From Acestrorhynchus altus (Eukaryota > Chordata > Actinopteri > Characiformes > Acestrorhynchidae): a stretch of 64,000 bases of DNA. Below, in pieces: positions 38,665 through 48,960 of the stretch. Both the position numbers and the translations under genes were made by a program. Position 1 is the stretch's first letter. The number at the start of each line of letters is the position of its first letter. Location: positions 8,581,532 to 8,645,531 of the forward strand of contig CM067505.1 of the NCBI GenBank assembly GCA_034509495.1. The letters run 5' to 3'. The notes under the pieces are model-generated. The model was not told the origin of the DNA and searched no databases. It worked only from the letters and a program-made list of their open reading frames with translations.

Positions 38665-38861
38665 TCACGGATGAGCCTTGAAGGCCAGGAGCTGCTCTGA
38701 GTGCATGTTGTTGGGAAGGGCTGGGTCAGGCAGCTTGAGCAGCAGCTTGGTGAAGATGGCGATCTCATTGGGATGATTCTTGGTGATGAGGCTGCGCAGG
38801 GCACGGATCAGCGTGTCCTGGAGAGCTTCCACAGAGTTCACGTTCTCCAAGCCTGAGCGGT
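38665..38861 (-). CDS. nr1d2: nr1d2 exon 8: C-terminus
   Basis: A 197-nt exon, intact, encoding RSGLENVNSVEALQDTL to LLLKLPDPALPNNMHSEQLLAFKAHP and TGA. It joins exon 7 in phase 1 (G|AC). The domain ends without an AF-2 helix, as expected for Rev-erbs. Confidence 0.95.
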
Positions 38862-41800
38862 CTGAAAAGATATAGACACTTAGGGATCACATTAAAGGGT
38901 CTGCATCGCTCAGTGGAGCATATATGGTGAGCTGGGAAATGGCACATTTTCTAGGCTAAAGTATGTTATATTGAAAACACATCTTCAGTGAAACACGGTT
39001 TTCTCTCAGTAGTACTTAAAGTGGTACTTCTGCATTCCTCTCTGTCAGCATTTATCATGCTTCATCCAAATGTATGTACAAAACCTCACATGAACTGTAC
39101 AAATGTTCATAGATTCACTCATTAATGCTGTTTTATTTTAACGTATCTTCAAGCATTATCAGTATTATCGAACAACCCCAAAGTTGCAAAGAAAGGAAAA
39201 GATATAGTAGGAAGAAAGAGGGTGGGCGGTGTACCTGCAGACACAAGCACCACAGCGTTGAAGAGGCTCATTTCCTCCTCGCTGAGATGCAGCGCACTCA
39301 GCTTTCACTGAAAGTCAAACATGGAATTGTGACGATCACAAAACACCCTCAGGCAGCACCTCCACATTTGGCGCTACGCCGGGAGATGCTGTGCGGTCGC
39401 TACGTCAACAGTGATGCAGCGCACCACTCGCACCTGTTAAAAGGCAGAGCACTTTATATTAAAGAACAGTACCTAGGGGAGTAAAACGACAGAAAAACAC
39501 TAAAATTAAAATAGTGTCAAAAGATTTCTGCCACAGATTCTATCACCCCTCATGAGAAATGCAAAAATGTGAATTATTTTATTAAAGCTTTACTGCTGGT
39601 GCTGTAATTACTATTATTCTTTTGTAAACGCTATTCCAGCTATTCTGAAGCATGTAATGTTGTAGAGCAGACTCTAATTTACATTAATCAGCAGGAGATC
39701 TGACTAAACTACTTATTTGTCTAGTAGTACATGTAAACTGTTTGTGTTGTTTGATTATTTTCTCATTTTTGCTCTCTCCCTCCCTCTAAACTGTTCTAAT
39801 GAATACAGATATTTACTCTAGGACCCAAATTGGTCCTCCAGCACAGTGTTGAATGAGTATGAATAGGCTTAATCAGAAGCTACATACCTCAAAAGTGCCA
39901 GCCTTCAGCGAACAACCTGGTCATGCTGGGAGAGCTCCTGAAGCCTGGGATAAGCTTGGCAAACTCACCACCTCCCTGACTGCTGGGTGAAGCTCATGGA
40001 GAACTCCTCCCGAATGGTGTGGCCCTGATTTACATTGGGTCCACATAGGGCGAAATGTTCATGGGACACACCTGGTCAAGGAAAAACAGATATTTGGAAC
40101 ATTACAACTCATTAAACGATTCAATCCCTAGACATGCTTTTCAAAAGCAGTGTTTATACTGGATACAACTATTTTTCTATGCAAACTCTGAAACACTGTA
40201 GCTTCACTAACCAGGTGCATTCGATTGCCTCCACTCCATGCTGGACCACTATATTTGCCATTGGTTAAGTTTCGTGGCATTGTGTCCCCGAAGTGGTGGC
40301 CAATCACAGAAGGCAGGGCAATGGTCAAAGTGACATTGTTGGGCAGTCATTATTTGGACAGTGGCCACTGGATGTGCTGTTGGCCACTCTGACAGGGTAG
40401 TGGTTGAGAGACATGTCCTCTCGCTGGGAGTCTTTGGGCCCCTGGGGAGCACAGTCCGAAGGCAGGGGCTGGTTCGTTACAGTGGCGATGTCATTGCAGT
40501 GGTTCCAGATCTCTTGCGTTTCCTCCATACGGCGACTGTCATTGCTGATGCGTTCAGCAACGGTAGGGGAACGAGGGGCCTCACCCTGCTCCTGATTATA
40601 CATGAAATTCTCTTCGTGTGCACAGTGCTGAGCCCACAACCTCTTCTCACCACTGTCAAGTGCGACTGGAGGAGCAACCCAGGCTTGTATCCATAGCAAC
40701 CAGAGGCTCGGGATCAGTGCTGGCCTCAGACTGACTGCTTCGGGGGGAAGAATCTGGGGAGAAGGAGGAAGAAGTAGTGGGTGGATCCTCAGAATTAGGC
40801 TTGGGCAGACAGGGTGGATTCTGGTTGCCAAGTGTCAGTGTCTGGTTGCTGTTGAGCTGGTTGTGCAGCTGGCTGGTGTTCATCATGTTGTTCATGGCAC
40901 TCTGCATCTCCAGCAGCATGCGTTGCTTCTCCCTCTTGGGGATTCGGCCAAAACGTACAGCTGAGGAGCACAAACACATGCAATGAAAATCACCCTAGTG
41001 AGGAAAGTCTTATGTTATATAAAGTTTACCACCTGAATAACTGCATAAGAGTATTTAAAACAAGCTAGAGATAAAAATGGGGAAATTCAAGACAGCCTAA
41101 ACAAATCTTACATAAATGTTCTAGTCAAGGGCAAGGTTGGGTTTCCTCGTAAGGGTTGCAGATAAAACATTTACTATATTAGACCCTGATTATACAAAAT
41201 AAGGAACAGTTTTATGGCCTTAATAAAGTTTATTAGTACATCTGCAGCTATCACAATAAACACGTCAATTAATACGGAACATGTTAACCTATTTAAGGAT
41301 CGTGCTTGTCAAACCCATCCTCTACGGACATCACAAACTGCAGCATGTGTTTGAAATGTAAAACTAACAAAAGACTGAAAAAGAATGCACATTTAAAGGC
41401 CTCACCATCTCTGGACATGCGACAAGCATTTACTTCTTAAAAGCGACACTGCTGGCATCTATTCCTGTTGATGCGCATGATGGGGCAATTCTCATTTTAG
41501 GCACTTCTTGTACTAGTTATTATGCTGTATGCTCCTCAAGCCCTAAAAAGTAGGAGCCAAATAGAAAAAAGAAAGGGTGAGCAGGGAACATGTAAAAACA
41601 GCAATGTTCAGGAGCAGAACAGATGAGCATTAGCAAGTGCAGAGCCATGGGTTGTGTCAGGCAAATGTGGGCCATAAAAACTCCATTCAATCTCTGGTGG
41701 GAGATATTTAAGGCCAAGGTTCTTTGACGCAAGCTGGCATATTGTAGCAAACATTCTGTGAAAGGCAGGTACACTTGATCCGCACAAACAACAAGCCACA

Positions 41801-42982
41801 CTGACCCAGGTGCAAAGAAAAACCCTCACAGCAGCATGCGACACTGCAGTAAGATCCACTTATGATATCAAGAGGAACACTCTGCTCCTCTTGTGAGTGT
41901 ATTGCGTAACCTCTATTAGGAGTTTAGAAATGTTCCTAACCATTGAAAACAAAGAAAACGTCTTCTGGCCAAAAGAGTTTATTAGCAAGAAAGTTCATTT
42001 GGCCGTAGTCATGACAATAGTTCTGTGTGCATTTTCACCTTGCAGCCTTACAGCTGGACACCTCTTAATGAATCCTGAGGCCACATCCCGCACACTTTAC
42101 ACAGGAGCACCAGGCCACTGGTCTCTGCAATCACAAGGACAAAATAGGTTATTGCAAAGAATTTGAGACTAAAGATGGAGAAGGCCTATGTGCATCACCA
42201 CCCACTCTTCTAACTACAACTAGTAGCCCCTGATTGGGATAACATTGGTGGGAGCCATTAACCCACTCTTCGGTCAATGGGTCAAACCACTAACTCCCAG
42301 TACCCTTGTTCAAGATATCCACTGCTTTTAGGGCCTTGATTTAGGCATGTTGGGCAAAAACAGATGATTTGGATCCTGAAGACTGGACTAGAAGAAAGGA
42401 AAAACCCATACATGGGTAGAGAGAGGTGATTTTGATCCAAATTTAATACTATCATTTTCAAAATAATCACAATTTTATAATGTTTGAAGTTAAAAATAAG
42501 AATAAAAATTAAAACAATTAGATCTACGACACTGTCTGTTCCTTAATTCTGCAGAAACTAATTAAATACGCCCTTTCATAACCTGGATTAGGTTTGCTGG
42601 ACAGAAAAGTGCTTAATCAGGTTCAGGTTGAAACGCACTGTAAAAAATACAAAATAGCTGTAGAAAATGCACAGCTGCTCTGATACTCACTGGTGATGCC
42701 ACATTTATTGGTGGAGGGTGGCCCGCGTCTTCCTACACGTGGCTCTGAGGGCAGGAGAAAGCCTTGTCCCACCTGCTGACCCTCAGTGGCCTGGGTTGCT
42801 GGGGGCGGGGAGGATGACTGGTAGCTGCTGTTGGAGCAGTCGCTGTGGCACGACTCCGGGCTGGAGGCTGAGCTTGAGGAGCTGATGTAGGCTATAACCC
42901 CCCCTGGTGGAGCAAAAAGGGAACAACTTGGTCAGTGGTGACATTCAGGCTGTTCATCCAGTGTAATGGCTGATGACAGACT

Positions 42983-43022
<40 letters not shown>

Positions 43023-43754
43023 GCTTTACACAGTATACAGATAAGCGAAGTAGACAAAATGTAACACCTCTGTTTAAAAGTGTTAATGGTTAATCATGTA
43101 TGATTCTGAATGATATTCACACTTGCATTCTGTACACTGAACCAAATTAAGTTGACAAGGCATCTTTTTTGTTCACAATGAAACCCCTGTTCAGAGAGAA
43201 CGCCTTCCTCTCAGGACAAAAGTGTACCAGGCTCTTTTATTTTTCCCCTGAGCTTGACCTGATTTCTGCCTCCATTCTCAATGGTTGGGGTAACGGCATT
43301 ACATAATGCCCGATTCAGAAGGGTGTGAAGCTGTCCTAACTAACTACTCGCTACTGGACTCAAACAAAAAGCACAGAGGAACTTATTTATTGGTCAAGGA
43401 AAGAATAAAATGAGATTCCTTTGTGGGAAAAGAGGAGTTGGCATGACAAAAGCCTGAAGTGAAACATAGGTTTGACTGAACAAATGCCAATCCATTAAAA
43501 ACGTTTATTTTATTATTTATTATGTGCATCAAAGCTGTTCTTGAATATTTTGCAAATTTTAAAATGCTTTAAATGATAACATTTCTTTAGATATAGATGG
43601 TCGCTCACAACAATAAAAACACTCAAACTAAAGCTCTGTAATACAACCCAAACCAGTATTTATCTACCCAAGGGTGGAGTATGATTTACACATGCATTTG
43701 TATTATTGTGTGCTTTACTAATACATAAAGATATACATCATACCGTTTTACATA

Positions 43755-43815
<61 letters not shown>

Positions 43816-44338
43816 ACACATACATACACACATACATACACACATACACACACACACACACACACGTTAAATTGCTGCAGAGTGGCTTCTGCTGGGCGGG
43901 CTCGTGTGAAGGCGCCCCCTGGCGGACACGGCGCGGTGCGCGGCGCGCGGAAAGTAGGTCAGTGCGAGAGCAGCCCGTACTCGCCTCACGTGTATCCGCG
44001 GCTCGCAGCCGCACCACCTCTCCGGGCCAAATTATGCAACCGCGACGTCACAGCCGCTGTCAGCCAATGAGCGCCGACGCACGGGCAGCGTAAACACAGA
44101 GGCACATGGCTAGGCTGGCTGGTCCATGTGAATCGGGGAGCTGCAGTGGCGTCCGAGGCGGAGGAGTGTGTTGTAACAGCGGCACCCCGACACTCTTAAC
44201 CCACTTACAGTCACAACGCCAAACACACAGCTTTCTCCACTCAAAGTGTTTCACCACACACACACACACACACACTTCAGCTATGAATCTGGTAAACAGG
44301 AGAAAGCCTGCACTCTTACCAGCCTTTGCTGCTTCCAT
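38665..44338 (-). CDS. nr1d2: nr1d2: nuclear receptor Rev-erb beta; frame broken in exons 3-7 as assembled
   Basis: Heme-binding nuclear receptor without an AF-2 helix; it represses RORE-containing genes through NCoR in the circadian loop. Eight exons on the minus strand: 44338-44320, 42903-42691, 42124-42039, 41542-41406, 40960-40212, 40071-39888, 39433-39235 and 38861-38665. Exon 2 begins GGVIAYISSSSSASSP and exon 8 ends MHSEQLLAFKAHP, both typical of Rev-erb beta. All splice sites are recognisable GT-AG. Exons 1, 2 and 8 are intact. Exons 3, 4, 6 and 7 carry many 1-2 nt indels and stops, and exon 5 has two compensating shifts. As given, the sequence cannot encode a full receptor. It is either a pseudogenised ohnolog (probably nr1d2a) or a functional gene in a poorly assembled patch. 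The position between thrb and rpl15 matches human. Confidence 0.9.
38862..39234 (-). other. nr1d2: nr1d2 intron 7
   Basis: Intron between the broken exon 7 and intact exon 8; GT and AG borders are present. Confidence 0.8.
39235..39433 (-). pseudogene. nr1d2: nr1d2 exon 7 remnant: mid ligand-binding domain, frameshifted
   Basis: The first two thirds (expected VLMVRFASLF...FLSGRRYSV) is scrambled by several deletions with an in-frame TAG. The end is clear: MFDF, then a shift giving TGA, then KLSALHLSEEEMSLF and AVVLVSA before a GTACAC donor. It is 199 nt against about 211 expected. Confidence 0.8.
39888..40071 (-). pseudogene. nr1d2: nr1d2 exon 6 remnant: start of ligand-binding domain, frameshifted
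   Basis: Starts VCPMNISPYVDP in frame, then an indel gives a TAA where NKSGH is expected. Further single-base losses sit in short runs (CCCC to CCC in the FTPAV codons, GGTGGAG to GGTGAG, GGGAG to GGAG). The order EEFSMSF, FAKLIPGF, LSQHDQV, KAGTFE is recognisable across frames. It is 184 nt against 186 expected; acceptor and GTATGT donor are intact. Confidence 0.85.
40212..40960 (-). pseudogene. nr1d2: nr1d2 exon 5: hinge, two compensating frameshifts
   Basis: Begins CTCAG then AVRFGRIPKREKQRMLLEMQ in frame, and stays open for about 95 codons to SLGCSSSRT and a stop near 40660. A second frame carries EENFMYNQEQGEAPRSPT to near 40335 (about 110 codons). The first frame then resumes with TIALPSV...FGDTMPRNLTNGKY...RMHL. 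The total (749 nt plus one carried base) is a multiple of three, so the shifts cancel. The donor is GTTAGT. Confidence 0.85.
41406..41542 (-). pseudogene. nr1d2: nr1d2 exon 4 remnant: second zinc finger, frameshifted
   Basis: Starts GGCTT after TTTTAG, with the FFRR codons mostly missing and a TAG before YKKCLK. A 2-nt loss then turns KNEN into a TGA frame. The IMRINRNRCQQCRF stretch is recognisable out of frame, and an extra T plus inserted bases break FKKCLSVGMSRD. It is 137 nt against about 145 expected. The donor GTGAGG is kept. Confidence 0.85.
42039..42124 (-). pseudogene. nr1d2: nr1d2 exon 3 remnant: first zinc finger, frameshifted
   Basis: Starts after TTGCAG with KTSGLVLLCKVCG in frame, then loses a G where GGGGATG (G-D-V) is expected. 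The following VASGFHYGVHACEGCK segment can be followed only by shifting frame several times. The length is 86 nt against about 89 expected, and the finger's third cysteine region is scrambled. The exon still ends GGCTGCAAG before a GTGAAA donor. Confidence 0.85.
42125..42690 (-). other. nr1d2: nr1d2 intron 2
   Basis: Intron between the intact exon 2 and the broken first zinc-finger exon; no features seen. Confidence 0.8.
42691..42903 (-). CDS. nr1d2: nr1d2 exon 2: serine-rich N-terminal domain
   Basis: A 213-nt exon, fully open, encoding GGVIAYISSSSSASSPESC through PSTNKCGIT. It has the Ser-rich A/B region typical of Rev-erbs and a GTGAGT donor. It enters from exon 1 and leaves to exon 3 in phase 1. 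No indels are visible, in contrast to exons 3-7. Confidence 0.92.
42980..43020. repeat. (CA)n microsatellite
   Basis: A pure CA run of about 40 bp in nr1d2 intron 1. Confidence 0.95.
43758..43866. repeat. (TA)n followed by (CA)n
   Basis: TA run 43758-43812, then CATA/CA words to 43866, ending just before the CpG-rich element cluster in nr1d2 intron 1. Confidence 0.95.
43951..44068. promoter_or_regulatory. nr1d2: CpG-rich cluster of clock-type elements in nr1d2 intron 1
   Basis: Within 118 bp there are: a perfect RORE, AAAGTAGGTCA (43951-43961); a canonical E-box CACGTG (43987-43992); a D-box-like TTATGCAA (44032-44039); a CRE-like GACGTCAC (44044-44051); and CCAAT (44064-44068). It lies about 270-390 nt downstream of the nr1d2 ATG. 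Mammalian Rev-erb genes carry E-boxes in the promoter and first intron and are repressed through ROREs, so an intronic enhancer or second promoter is likely. These are motif matches only. Confidence 0.5.
44320..44338 (-). CDS. nr1d2: nr1d2 exon 1 (start codon)
   Basis: ATG GAA GCA GCA AAG GCT G, followed by a GTAAGA donor. It joins exon 2 in phase 1 to read MEAAKAGGVIAYIS, the expected Rev-erb beta N-terminus. Only 19 coding nt. Confidence 0.88.
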
Positions 44339-44723
44339 GTTCTCCAACAACAGAGAGCCTCGGTCACCTGTATTTAGAGGCCGTTTTCTCCTCCGTTTTC
44401 AGCAACTTTCTAGTCGCTGAGCTGGGCTGACCAGTGCTGACCAGTGTGTCTGAAACTAGTGCCACCAGTTCAGCAGAGTTAAAGCCCAAACATCTTCCTA
44501 CCAAGGAGTTTCTCCTCTTCCTCTCCTTTTCAGAGCTTCTTCAGCTTCTCTTCAGACCCAAACGACAATATCATCTGCCCTCTTTCCACGCAGCGGCCGT
44601 GGGAACAGGGCAGGCGCAGGACTGGCTCCCAGTACAAACCAGTGCTGCGTTAAAAGCTGCTGCAGCTCAGTCAGTCTGTCGCTGCGAGGACTGCTTCGAG
44701 TAAAGTGCTCATTGCTGGCCATG

Positions 44724-44734
44724 TGACCCACTTC
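44724..44734 (-). promoter_or_regulatory. nr1d2: RORE-like site upstream of nr1d2
   Basis: On the minus strand this reads GAAGTGGGTCA, 10 of 11 positions of the RORE consensus WAWNTRGGTCA, about 390 bp upstream of the nr1d2 start codon. It fits the known ROR/Rev-erb control of nr1d genes. Confidence 0.3.
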
Positions 44735-44903
44735 ACAGGCTCCTCCCACCTCCAGCCCGCGTTAGTGTCAATGTAACCCACTGACACACTTCCTTGCTTC
44801 AAAGTAACGCACCGTCCTCCTCGAGGAGCCACTCCACACACTGGGGGTCCCCAGCAGGCTCATATATCACAGACCCCCAGAGAGGGAGCAGTGCAGTAAC
44901 AGG

Positions 44904-45006
44904 CTGCAGAAGCTGGACCCCTCCACCCTGCTCACAGACACACCACAAACACCTTTAATCACTTTGATGTGTCTGTGAGCAGGGTGGAGGGGTCCTGCTT
45001 CTGCAG
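44904..45006. repeat. 39-bp inverted repeat (hairpin) upstream of nr1d2
   Basis: Left arm 44904-44942 and right arm 44968-45006 are reverse complements at 38 of 39 positions, separated by a 25-nt loop (44943-44967). The arms are GC-rich (CCCCTCCACCCTGCTCACAG core). Confidence 0.95.
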
Positions 45007-47340
45007 GGCTTTTGCCTTCTTGTGGTCAAGAACTGGAAACTTTGTGTTTTTAAATAAAGCATAAATCTGTGTGTTATAGATCTACCCAGGCCAGTTTTGT
45101 AAGATGTTTTCATAGTTTGGCGTACTTTTATTCACCATAACAATACATTCGTATTCATATGTTAGATATAGTTATTTTCTGGAGATCCTACGCTACTCAT
45201 ATTTGTCTTCATTTGAGAAATATTTGTAGGAATGAATTTGAAAAAACATTTGCTTTCTGGGTTTTTTGTTTGTTTGTTTGTTTGTTTGTTTTGTTTGGCT
45301 TATGAGGAATAAAACACACTTTATATTCGGTTGGAAATGAATCATCCAGAGTGATCAGACCTGAAAATGCACCACTTTTGATGAGTTATTTGTAACGATT
45401 AGATTGATATGGGTATTTATAATAATAGTATTATTCTTTCAAGTGACTTTTATTCTGAAATTTGAACACAGAGCAAAAAAGAGAGCAACCAGCCACTCAC
45501 TTTCCTGGTCAGTCAGAGTCTGCATGCAGGTCAAGCATGTACACATGGACAGAGCAGTAAATATGCACTGGAAGCTCCTTTGGTATTTAGACTGGAAATT
45601 CATTCAATTAGAAAGGTTAGAAATGTTAGCTATTTTCAAAGCTGGAATAGCATGAAATAATATTTCATAACCACCAGGGAAGTCTTGTAATTTGTTATTA
45701 TACAGTATGTGTTACAAATACAACTTATTATAAGTACATTTAAAGAGTACCTTTATGTTTATTTATCACTGTTTAATTACTATAGAATCTCAAAAATACT
45801 TTAAATTTATAATTCATAGTTAATCATTTCATTTAAAAAGGTAAACTGCTATATTTAATATTCAGCACTCATAAACATTTCAAACTTTTTGGTTTGACAG
45901 TCTGGTTTATAGCTCGTGAAAATAAGAAAATCTCAAATTGTTAGAAAGTAAATTTCCAGTTTGAATAAATTACAAATTAAACAGTATCAACAAAACAAAA
46001 AATAATTGAACACTTGTCACTTTAAACATAATGATAAAATATATGACTGTTTACCTTTAGCTTTAATTTATGAACAGAAAGTAAATTATTTTTTTTACCC
46101 TGTACCCTGTTAACAAGCCAAAGTTAAACACTTTAAAAAGTTAAAATGCTACATGCATGTCTCACAAGCTTGATGCATCCTTGTTAATGTCCTTGTTTTA
46201 GTGAAAGTGTTAAATGTACATGTTATCATTAGCTTTTAACATATAAGATGTAAAACAACAGATTAGCACTACTGTAACCGTGGTAAAGGATCCATTGCTT
46301 ACAAAATCAATATTTCTACACTTACTCGTACTATTATTACATAGTTAGCTAGAACATTAACTATTTTCAGCATTAGTTATAAAGTACATATACTAATGTA
46401 TAGAATTAAATAAATCTGCACCTCTCCACGGCATCTAGCAGAGAAGGTTATTAAATTAATGTATCCTGCTTTTGATAACTGTCACTACTAGATTTTGGAT
46501 ATTGCTGTGAAGCTCTGATTGACAAAAGCATTCAGGGGTGTTGTTTGGAGGCAAAAAAATATATATACATTTTCATTGAAAAACTGTCCAGTGATTATGA
46601 TTAGAAAATAAATAAAGATGCATTTTTGTTTATTAATATTAAAATTTAATAGAAAAATCCAATTCAAACTCTACAGTATAAGTTTATCAGCAGTACAGTA
46701 CAAATTCAAATTAAAGATTCCAGAGCTTAGATTAACTTTCCTACCTATGCTTTAGTGACCATCCACCTCACCAAGCATCTCCACTCTGATTTAGACTCTA
46801 CTGACAAATGTTAGAGGTTATAACCTCTGCTAAAAATATGTGCACATAATGGCATTCAGACTTGGGACAGCCAACGAGGAAGTACTTACGGACAGATAGG
46901 AATTAAAGCCTATGTTTTTGCACAGAAATATAAATTGCTGTTTTTGCAAGATTAAGTTAAAGCCTCAAACCATAGGTTGGGCACATAAATCATAGAACAC
47001 AATATAACTATAATAACAGTGCAGAATAAAAGTAAGGTCAGCAATCTTGAAACCTCAGAATCAAGAAACAGAGAGAGATGAATAGATAGATCATTTTACT
47101 TTTATAAACATATATAAAATGAAGAACATACACATAGGTTTAGGCTGGCTGTAATAAAAAGGTAAATTAAATATTGTTTATAAATAGAAAGGTAAGAGAA
47201 TCCTAGATGCAGATAAAGGTTCTGTTCACCACCATAATAAAGAGTTTGTATTTTAACTATTCATCTACTTCACAAGTTACTCATACTCAATGGTACGTAA
47301 ATTGGTGTCATATCCACGTCTTAACAATAAATATCCTTAA
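45007..47340. other. intergenic, nothing recognised
   Basis: AT-rich DNA between nr1d2 and rpl15. It contains a (TTTG)n run at 45266-45291. Confidence 0.45.
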
Positions 47341-47585
47341 CTATAAAACCTAAACCTAACTCTTACTCCAACCCTAACCTCAAGCATGAATCCTAAACCT
47401 AACCCTTACTCTAACCTTAACTGTAAAACCTAAACTAAACCCTTATTCAAACCCTAACCTTATCCATAAAACCTAAACCTAACTCTTACTCTAACCCAAC
47501 CTTAAGGATGAAACCTGCACCTAATTTTTACTTTAACCCAGCCTTAACCATCACTGAATGAACATAATGAAACCTAAACCTCAGT
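47341..47585. repeat. degenerate telomere-like tandem repeat
   Basis: Words CCTAAACCTAACTCTTACTC and CCAACCCTAACC recur five to six times with a period of about 40-50 bp. They resemble the vertebrate telomere word CCCTAA but are interspersed with other sequence. Confidence 0.8.
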
Positions 47586-48544
47586 GTAGAATGTGATTTC
47601 TTTACAGCTTCTGCAGGAGTTTCCATCCATTAATTTCACGTTTAAGTAAATAAAGCAGCAAACCACGGCACCACTGTGTTGTGGCTTCTTGTTCATGTAC
47701 ATTGGAAGCTGGTTTGTGTGCAATAGGCAAAACAATGCCACCAGTGGCTGGACAATTGTTATAGTAATGTGTATATATGTGTGAAATAAGTGTGAAATCA
47801 TGGATATGGTACAAAATTATTGGGGTTATTTTTAGTTATATCTACATATTTCTGGAGATCTTGTTTTATGAAGCTTTCAGATCTAAATTAGCTTGTTAGG
47901 GCCATAGATTGTTTGTAATAATTGTTAGGAACAGCCAGGTGGTACACATTTCAAAACTTTATAAACAGAAACCTTCTCCCAGCAATTGCTCCTCTGAGCA
48001 GCTGCCTAATGCTCTAAAATGAAAATAATTGACAGATGGCAAAGTGTTTTCAGGTAGCCATTTCCTCTATTTGTAATGTAATTAAACTTGGAGGTCAAGG
48101 TGAAAATGTTCTATGAGTACTGATAAAGAGGAAAACCATGGTAAGTTTACTATTGTTTAAGCAAGTCTTTTCAGAATGTAATCTGGGCAATAATATCTAA
48201 ACTGCATTTAAACCCTGTGTTAATGATTCACTTGACAGGCATGAAAGACTTCCTTCTAATAAAAGCAGATTGATGATATACAGTTTATGGCTGCTGCGAA
48301 TAAAATTCTGAACATTTGTTATGTAAGCCAATCCTAACGTGGTCTCAATTTTAATAGGTCATGCTTGTTTGGGTGGAGTAATTTAAAATCATTCTTTATT
48401 TGGTTTTGTGTTTATTAATAATATTATATAGGAGCACATGTAATATTAAAGGTAACAAAGGTACAGAAATACAAGAACTGCATAATGCAGCCTCTACAAC
48501 AAACATACAACACATAAAACCTTAAAAGCTAGGCGAATCAATGG
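47586..48544. other. intergenic, nothing recognised
   Basis: No gene or repeat identified. Confidence 0.4.
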
Positions 48545-48960
48545 AGGCTTTAGGAAAAGAAGGAATATAAGCCGCCTCTCCCATCTCTCATCATGGGCAA
48601 CATGAGATCACTGGCTAATAAGATAGACAAATTAACAGTATTACCCTGGAGGCAAAGGGAGTATCGGGAGTGTAGTTTAATGTGCTTCTCAGAGACATGG
48701 GTACACCAGGATATTTGAGATGACATTTCCATCAATGGCTTTCAGACTGCTCAGTATGACCAGAGCTACACCGAGAGCACAGAGGAGGAGGTCTCGCTGT
48801 GCTGGTTAATAAACACTGGTGTCACCCTGCTCACATTACCATCAAAGAAAATGTCTGTTACCTGGACTTTGAACTGTTAGCTGTTGGACTACAGCCCAGT
48901 GACACTGACGTTCCATGTAATGAAGACCATGGAGAGGCCAATCCTAGACCAGCTCTGACC
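48545..48960 (+). mobile_element. LINE endonuclease-domain fragment
   Basis: Across frames it reads N-(I)RSLANK-(I)DKL, then CFSETWVHQD near 48685-48715 and RGGGLAVLVNKHWCHP near 48785-48835, followed by FELLAVGLQP. This is the apurinic endonuclease domain of fish non-LTR elements of the Rex1/L2/CR1 group. Several frameshifts. Confidence 0.75.

Noticed and set aside
39290..39310. An extra acceptor (TTGACTTTCAG) splitting nr1d2 exon 7
   Set aside because: Rev-erb genes have no intron here; the CAG is part of the MFDFSEKL codons with a frameshift.
40325..40831. A separate 168-codon minus-strand gene
   Set aside because: It is the second frame of nr1d2 exon 5 (FMYNQEQ segment) extended by out-of-frame translation.
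43872..44093. Plus-strand Arg/Ala-rich open frames
   Set aside because: CpG-rich regulatory DNA of nr1d2 intron 1; no coding character.
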